A DNA stretch of 64,000 nucleotides from JAJFHI01 sp050633705 (GTDB lineage: Bacteria > Pseudomonadota > Alphaproteobacteria > Rhizobiales > Hyphomicrobiaceae): the NCBI GenBank assembly GCA_050633705.1, contig JBOEGZ010000017.1, forward strand, positions 17,594-81,593, in the 5' to 3' direction. Both the position numbers and the translations under genes were made by a program. Numbering within the stretch: position 1 is the first letter of the stretch; each line of letters begins with the position of its first letter. Below the pieces are notes generated by a model. That model saw only the letters and a program-made list of their open reading frames with translations. It made no database searches and had not been told where the DNA came from. This document shows, one piece after another, positions 61,044 to 64,000 of the stretch.

Positions 61044-62408
61044 TCACGCCTCACGAAATGCGCGTGACACGGTGTCGAGAACTGGCTGCATCAAGTATTG
61101 GAAAAACGTGCGCTCGCCTGTTTTGATGTAGACTTCAGTCGGCATTCCAGGCGTCGGCAAGAATCCTTTTATTTTCCCGGCCTCTTTTGCATCTAACTTA
61201 ATGCGGGCGATATAGACATTGTCATTTTTGAATCGCTCTGCCTCATTTGGCAACGAATCGGCTGAGACGTAAATGACGTTGCCAGGGACCATCGGTGTCA
61301 CTCTTTGACTGAGAGCAGTTAGGCGAACGTTTGCAAGCTGGCCGGTTGTGACAATATCGATGTCTTCAGGACGTATACGCGCTTCGATGACGAGCTCGTC
61401 GCCCATCGGCAGCAGTGCAAGAATGTTATTGCCTGGACGTATTACACCTCCAGCTGTGTGGTAGTGCAACTTGACGACAATTCCTCGCACTGGTGATTTT
61501 ATCTCAATGCGTCCCAAGATACTCTCGGCCGACTTAATGCGCTCGCGGATGTCCTTAAGCTCACCGTCAATTTGGTGACGTTCCTCGACGGCAGTTTGAA
61601 TGGCGATGTTTCTAACGCGCTGCATTTGCGCTAGCGTTCCAGAGATACGTTTTCTGGTATCGCTGATCTCCGACCGGCGACGACCCATTTCACCAAACAT
61701 ATTGGCGTGCGCGCGCTTTAGAGCGAAATATTCTGGCTTGCGGACCAAACCAGCTTTGAATAATTTTTTCTTCCCCTTTAGCTCTTCGGTAATCAAAGTA
61801 TGTTGTTCGGTTGCGCTCGTCAGTTGCGCTTGGATGCCTTTGATGCGTTGATTGAAGGCGGCAATAGATTGCTTCAAAATCTCTATTTCATTGACTAATT
61901 TTTGTTGCCGCGCTTTAAAAATATCGTCCTGAGACGTGAGAACGGCTTGGATGTCATCCGATACCGGAGCTACCGTCAGCGAATTCGGATAGGTCACGGC
62001 GTCGAGGCCAGCTGCTTCGGCACGAAGTCTAGCGTCCATCGCGACCAACTGCGCTTGGCGGATTTTTAATCGCTTTAGATCCGATTGTGCATTGGTGTCT
62101 TGTAGACGAACGAGGGGCTGATCGCGTTCGACGATTTGGCCTTCCGTCACAAGTATATCTTCGATTATTCCGCCTTCGAGATGCTGGATTATTTTATTCT
62201 GGCTGGTTGCGACGAAAACGCCGGACGCGACAACAGCTCCGTCAATTGGTGCCGTCGCGGCCCATCCACCAAAACCGAAGACTCCAAAAATTAAGATCGC
62301 GTACCCTACAAGTAATGGTCTCTTGCCGCTTCGGGGGACGTCGTCGAACCAATCGCGTTGGGGAATGATCAGTTCTTGTGCGGCGGGAGTGAGTTGCGTA
62401 TTTGTCAT
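61044..62408 (-). CDS. HlyD family type I secretion periplasmic adaptor (PrsE/PrtE-like)
   Basis: The 454-residue protein has a short cytoplasmic arm, one helix (about 31-50), APIDGAVVASGVFVATSQNKI (about 53-73), a lipoyl-like half-site with HLEGGIIEDILVTEGQIVERDQPLVRL (about 76-102), a long coiled coil (about 105-280), then IEIKSPVRGIVVKLHYHTAGGVIRPG (about 300-325) and the C-terminal FFQYLMQPVLDTVSRAFREA. This is the membrane fusion protein of type I secretion. It follows the ABC gene by 18 bases. The outer-membrane TolC part is not in the window. Confidence 0.93.
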   Translation of the reverse strand: MTNTQLTPAAQELIIPQRDWFDDVPRSGKRPLLVGYAILIFGVFGFGGWAATAPIDGAVVASGVFVATSQNKIIQHLEGGIIEDILVTEGQIVERDQPLVRLQDTNAQSDLKRLKIRQAQLVAMDARLRAEAAGLDAVTYPNSLTVAPVSDDIQAVLTSQDDIFKARQQKLVNEIEILKQSIAAFNQRIKGIQAQLTSATEQHTLITEELKGKKKLFKAGLVRKPEYFALKRAHANMFGEMGRRRSEISDTRKRISGTLAQMQRVRNIAIQTAVEERHQIDGELKDIRERIKSAESILGRIEIKSPVRGIVVKLHYHTAGGVIRPGNNILALLPMGDELVIEARIRPEDIDIVTTGQLANVRLTALSQRVTPMVPGNVIYVSADSLPNEAERFKNDNVYIARIKLDAKEAGKIKGFLPTPGMPTEVYIKTGERTFFQYLMQPVLDTVSRAFREA

Positions 62409-62426
62409 TGTATATTCGCTTTTGAA

Positions 62427-64000
62427 TTAAGCAGCATCTGTGATGGATTTGCGGTTGCGATTGGAGAGCAATGGCAGGATTTCGTCACGTGGGCCAAGTT
62501 TCTGAATTCTGCCTTCATTCAGCAGCATGATTTTGTCGACACTTCTCATCAATGCAGGGCGTTGGGTGACGGCGATAACTGTAATGCCCTTTACTTTTGC
62601 GCGTTGAAGGGCGGCACCCAGAGCGCGCTCGCCAGCGGAGTCTAAGTTTGAGTTGGGCTCATCAAGAACGACAAGGCGTGGCTCGCCGAAGAATGCCCGC
62701 GCCAGGCCGAGGCGTTGGCGTTGGCCACCTGATAGCGGAGTTCCGTCGATACTAATTTGAGTTTCGTAGCCTTGCGGAAGTTGCGAGATCATTGCGTGTA
62801 CGCCGGCGAGCTCAGCGGCGTCGAAAATTGCTTCGTCAGAGACATCTTCGCGGAGTCGCGCAATGTTTGCCTTAATTGAGCCGGGGAACAACTGCACGTC
62901 TTGGGGTAAGTAACCAACGGTTTCGCCGAACTGACGTGGGTCCCAATTGCGAATGTCCATCAGATCAAGGCGGACCGAACCAGATGTCGGTGCAATGGAG
63001 CCGACAAGCATCCGCGCGAGCGTGGATTTACCCGTACCGGAAGGTCCAACGACGGCCATCGATTCACCCGGATCGAGACTGAAGTCGATTCCGTTGAGGA
63101 TCACACGCTTTGTTGGCGGTGGGACATAGAGAACGCGCTCAACTTTAAGACGGCCTTGTGGACGAGGAAGGGTCAGGCGTTCGAGGTTTAGCGGTGAGTT
63201 GCCAAGTAATGCTTTGATACGCGCATAGCCACCGCGGGCTTGGACGTAGCCGCGCCAACCTTCGATTAATCCTTCGATTGGGGCAAGTGCGCGGCTGCCG
63301 ACGATCGACGCTGCGATCATCATACCGCCTGTCAATTGTCCGTCAATCGCGAGGTAAGCACCCCAACCCAGCATAGAGACTTGAGTAGCAAGCCGCAAAA
63401 ATTTCGAAATACCTGTCAGTTGTACGTTTCGGTCTTGGGCGATGACTTGGGCTTTGAGCGCTTCGGCCGTTTCACGGCCCCAATGCATAACGCCTTCCTG
63501 GATCATTCCCATCGCGTTGACGATTTGAGCGTTACGCGCCATCGCTTCGGCTTGGAAACCGGCCCGCATGGCAAAGGCGTTGGCGCGTGAGAATGGAACT
63601 GCGGTGATCTTTTGATTCACAACCGCAATTACGAGCAAGATCAGAGCAGCAACCGTGACGATGATACCAAGATGCGGATGAATGAGGTAGACAGCAAGGA
63701 AATATACTGGTGCAACGGGGGCGTCGAACATCGCCAATATTACCGGCCCGGTGATAAAACTCCGCACTTGCTGCAAATCCTGCAGTGTTTGAAAGTCGCG
63801 CGTTGAACCTGACTGTGCAGACTTAGCCGCAGCGCTCAGGACGGGACCACCGAGTGTTGTTTCAAGGCGGACCGCGACACGCATTAGAATATAGCGACGG
63901 ACGACGTCAAGCAGCGCAAAGACTGCCAGCGCACCGACAACAACAGTTGTCAACATGATCAAAGTTTCGACACTGCTGCTTGTCAACACCCGGTCGGATA
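62427..64000 (-). CDS. type I secretion ABC transporter (PrsD/PrtD-like), cut by right edge
   Basis: The frame stays open to the right window edge; the first residues visible are SDRVLTSSSVETLIMLT, so the N-terminal helix lies outside. The membrane domain continues to about residue 240 of the visible part. The ATPase has Walker A as VVGPSGTGKSTLARML, the signature TPLSGGQRQRLGLARAF and Walker B RLVVLDEPNSNLD. The pattern DEPNSNLD and the LPQDVQLFPGSIKANIAR stretch are typical of PrtD/PrsD exporters, which move RTX proteins, glycanases or lipases. No candidate substrate with RTX repeats is seen in the window. Confidence 0.93.
   Translation of the reverse strand, partial: SDRVLTSSSVETLIMLTTVVVGALAVFALLDVVRRYILMRVAVRLETTLGGPVLSAAAKSAQSGSTRDFQTLQDLQQVRSFITGPVILAMFDAPVAPVYFLAVYLIHPHLGIIVTVAALILLVIAVVNQKITAVPFSRANAFAMRAGFQAEAMARNAQIVNAMGMIQEGVMHWGRETAEALKAQVIAQDRNVQLTGISKFLRLATQVSMLGWGAYLAIDGQLTGGMMIAASIVGSRALAPIEGLIEGWRGYVQARGGYARIKALLGNSPLNLERLTLPRPQGRLKVERVLYVPPPTKRVILNGIDFSLDPGESMAVVGPSGTGKSTLARMLVGSIAPTSGSVRLDLMDIRNWDPRQFGETVGYLPQDVQLFPGSIKANIARLREDVSDEAIFDAAELAGVHAMISQLPQGYETQISIDGTPLSGGQRQRLGLARAFFGEPRLVVLDEPNSNLDSAGERALGAALQRAKVKGITVIAVTQRPALMRSVDKIMLLNEGRIQKLGPRDEILPLLSNRNRKSITDAA

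Overview
The window is chromosomal DNA of an alphaproteobacterium, most probably of the Hyphomicrobiales (Rhizobiales). The signs are the gene pair rplM-rpsI next to argC, heme A synthase and a DUF2842 gene; an NdvA-type cyclic glucan exporter; a GlpD/GlpR/GlpV-S-T-P-Q-U glycerol uptake operon; and betaine-lipid genes btaA and btaB. The assignment rests on gene content and order only. No rRNA, tRNA, CRISPR array or phage module was seen.

Layout. 0-5 kb: surface polysaccharide genes (family 4 glycosyltransferase cut by the left edge, Wza-like export lipoprotein, Wzz/BY-kinase-like protein with a degenerate nucleotide site, polysaccharide deacetylase). 5-11.6 kb: housekeeping genes (DUF2842, ctaA, argC, TerC, rpsI, rplM, a secreted helical protein, an enoyl-CoA hydratase-like protein, a CoA-binding protein). 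12-20 kb: a compact set suggesting a modified pteridine or pyrimidine metabolite (stand-alone GTP cyclohydrolase II, stand-alone RibD reductase domain, cytochrome b561, methyltransferase, glycosyltransferase, divergent PTPS/QueD-like protein, medium-chain dehydrogenase), interleaved with ndvA and opgH. This is the best candidate for an undescribed system. 21.8-30.4 kb: HAD phosphatase, a tandem pair of small exported proteins with a HECAH zincin-like motif, an ABC exporter, Nudix hydrolase, PiT phosphate transporter and RsgA. 30.8-34.8 kb: small hypothetical genes, a TetR-OsmC divergon and a frameshifted CPBP protease. 34.9-43.4 kb: the complete glycerol / glycerol-3-phosphate locus.

43.4-55.1 kb is a decayed accessory zone: a broken CbrC-like gene, a truncated IS1182-type element, a gene interrupted by TGA, an autotransporter with 24-residue repeats, a membrane hydrolase-like protein, a broken DUF6881 gene, an AT-rich pair (stand-alone CobQ-like ATPase plus DUF4430-like exported protein), an IS3 remnant and a sigma-54 activator remnant. 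55.1-59 kb is a tight operon plcP-agt-btaA-btaB for replacing phospholipids with phosphorus-free lipids. 59.3-64 kb holds a TadG-like pilus protein and a type I secretion pair (HlyD-family adaptor and ABC ATPase cut by the right edge).

A dispersed repeat of about 82-95 bp occurs four times between genes, near 34.7, 50.0, 59.2 and 60.9 kb. Two copies are identical over 82 bp although 24 kb apart.
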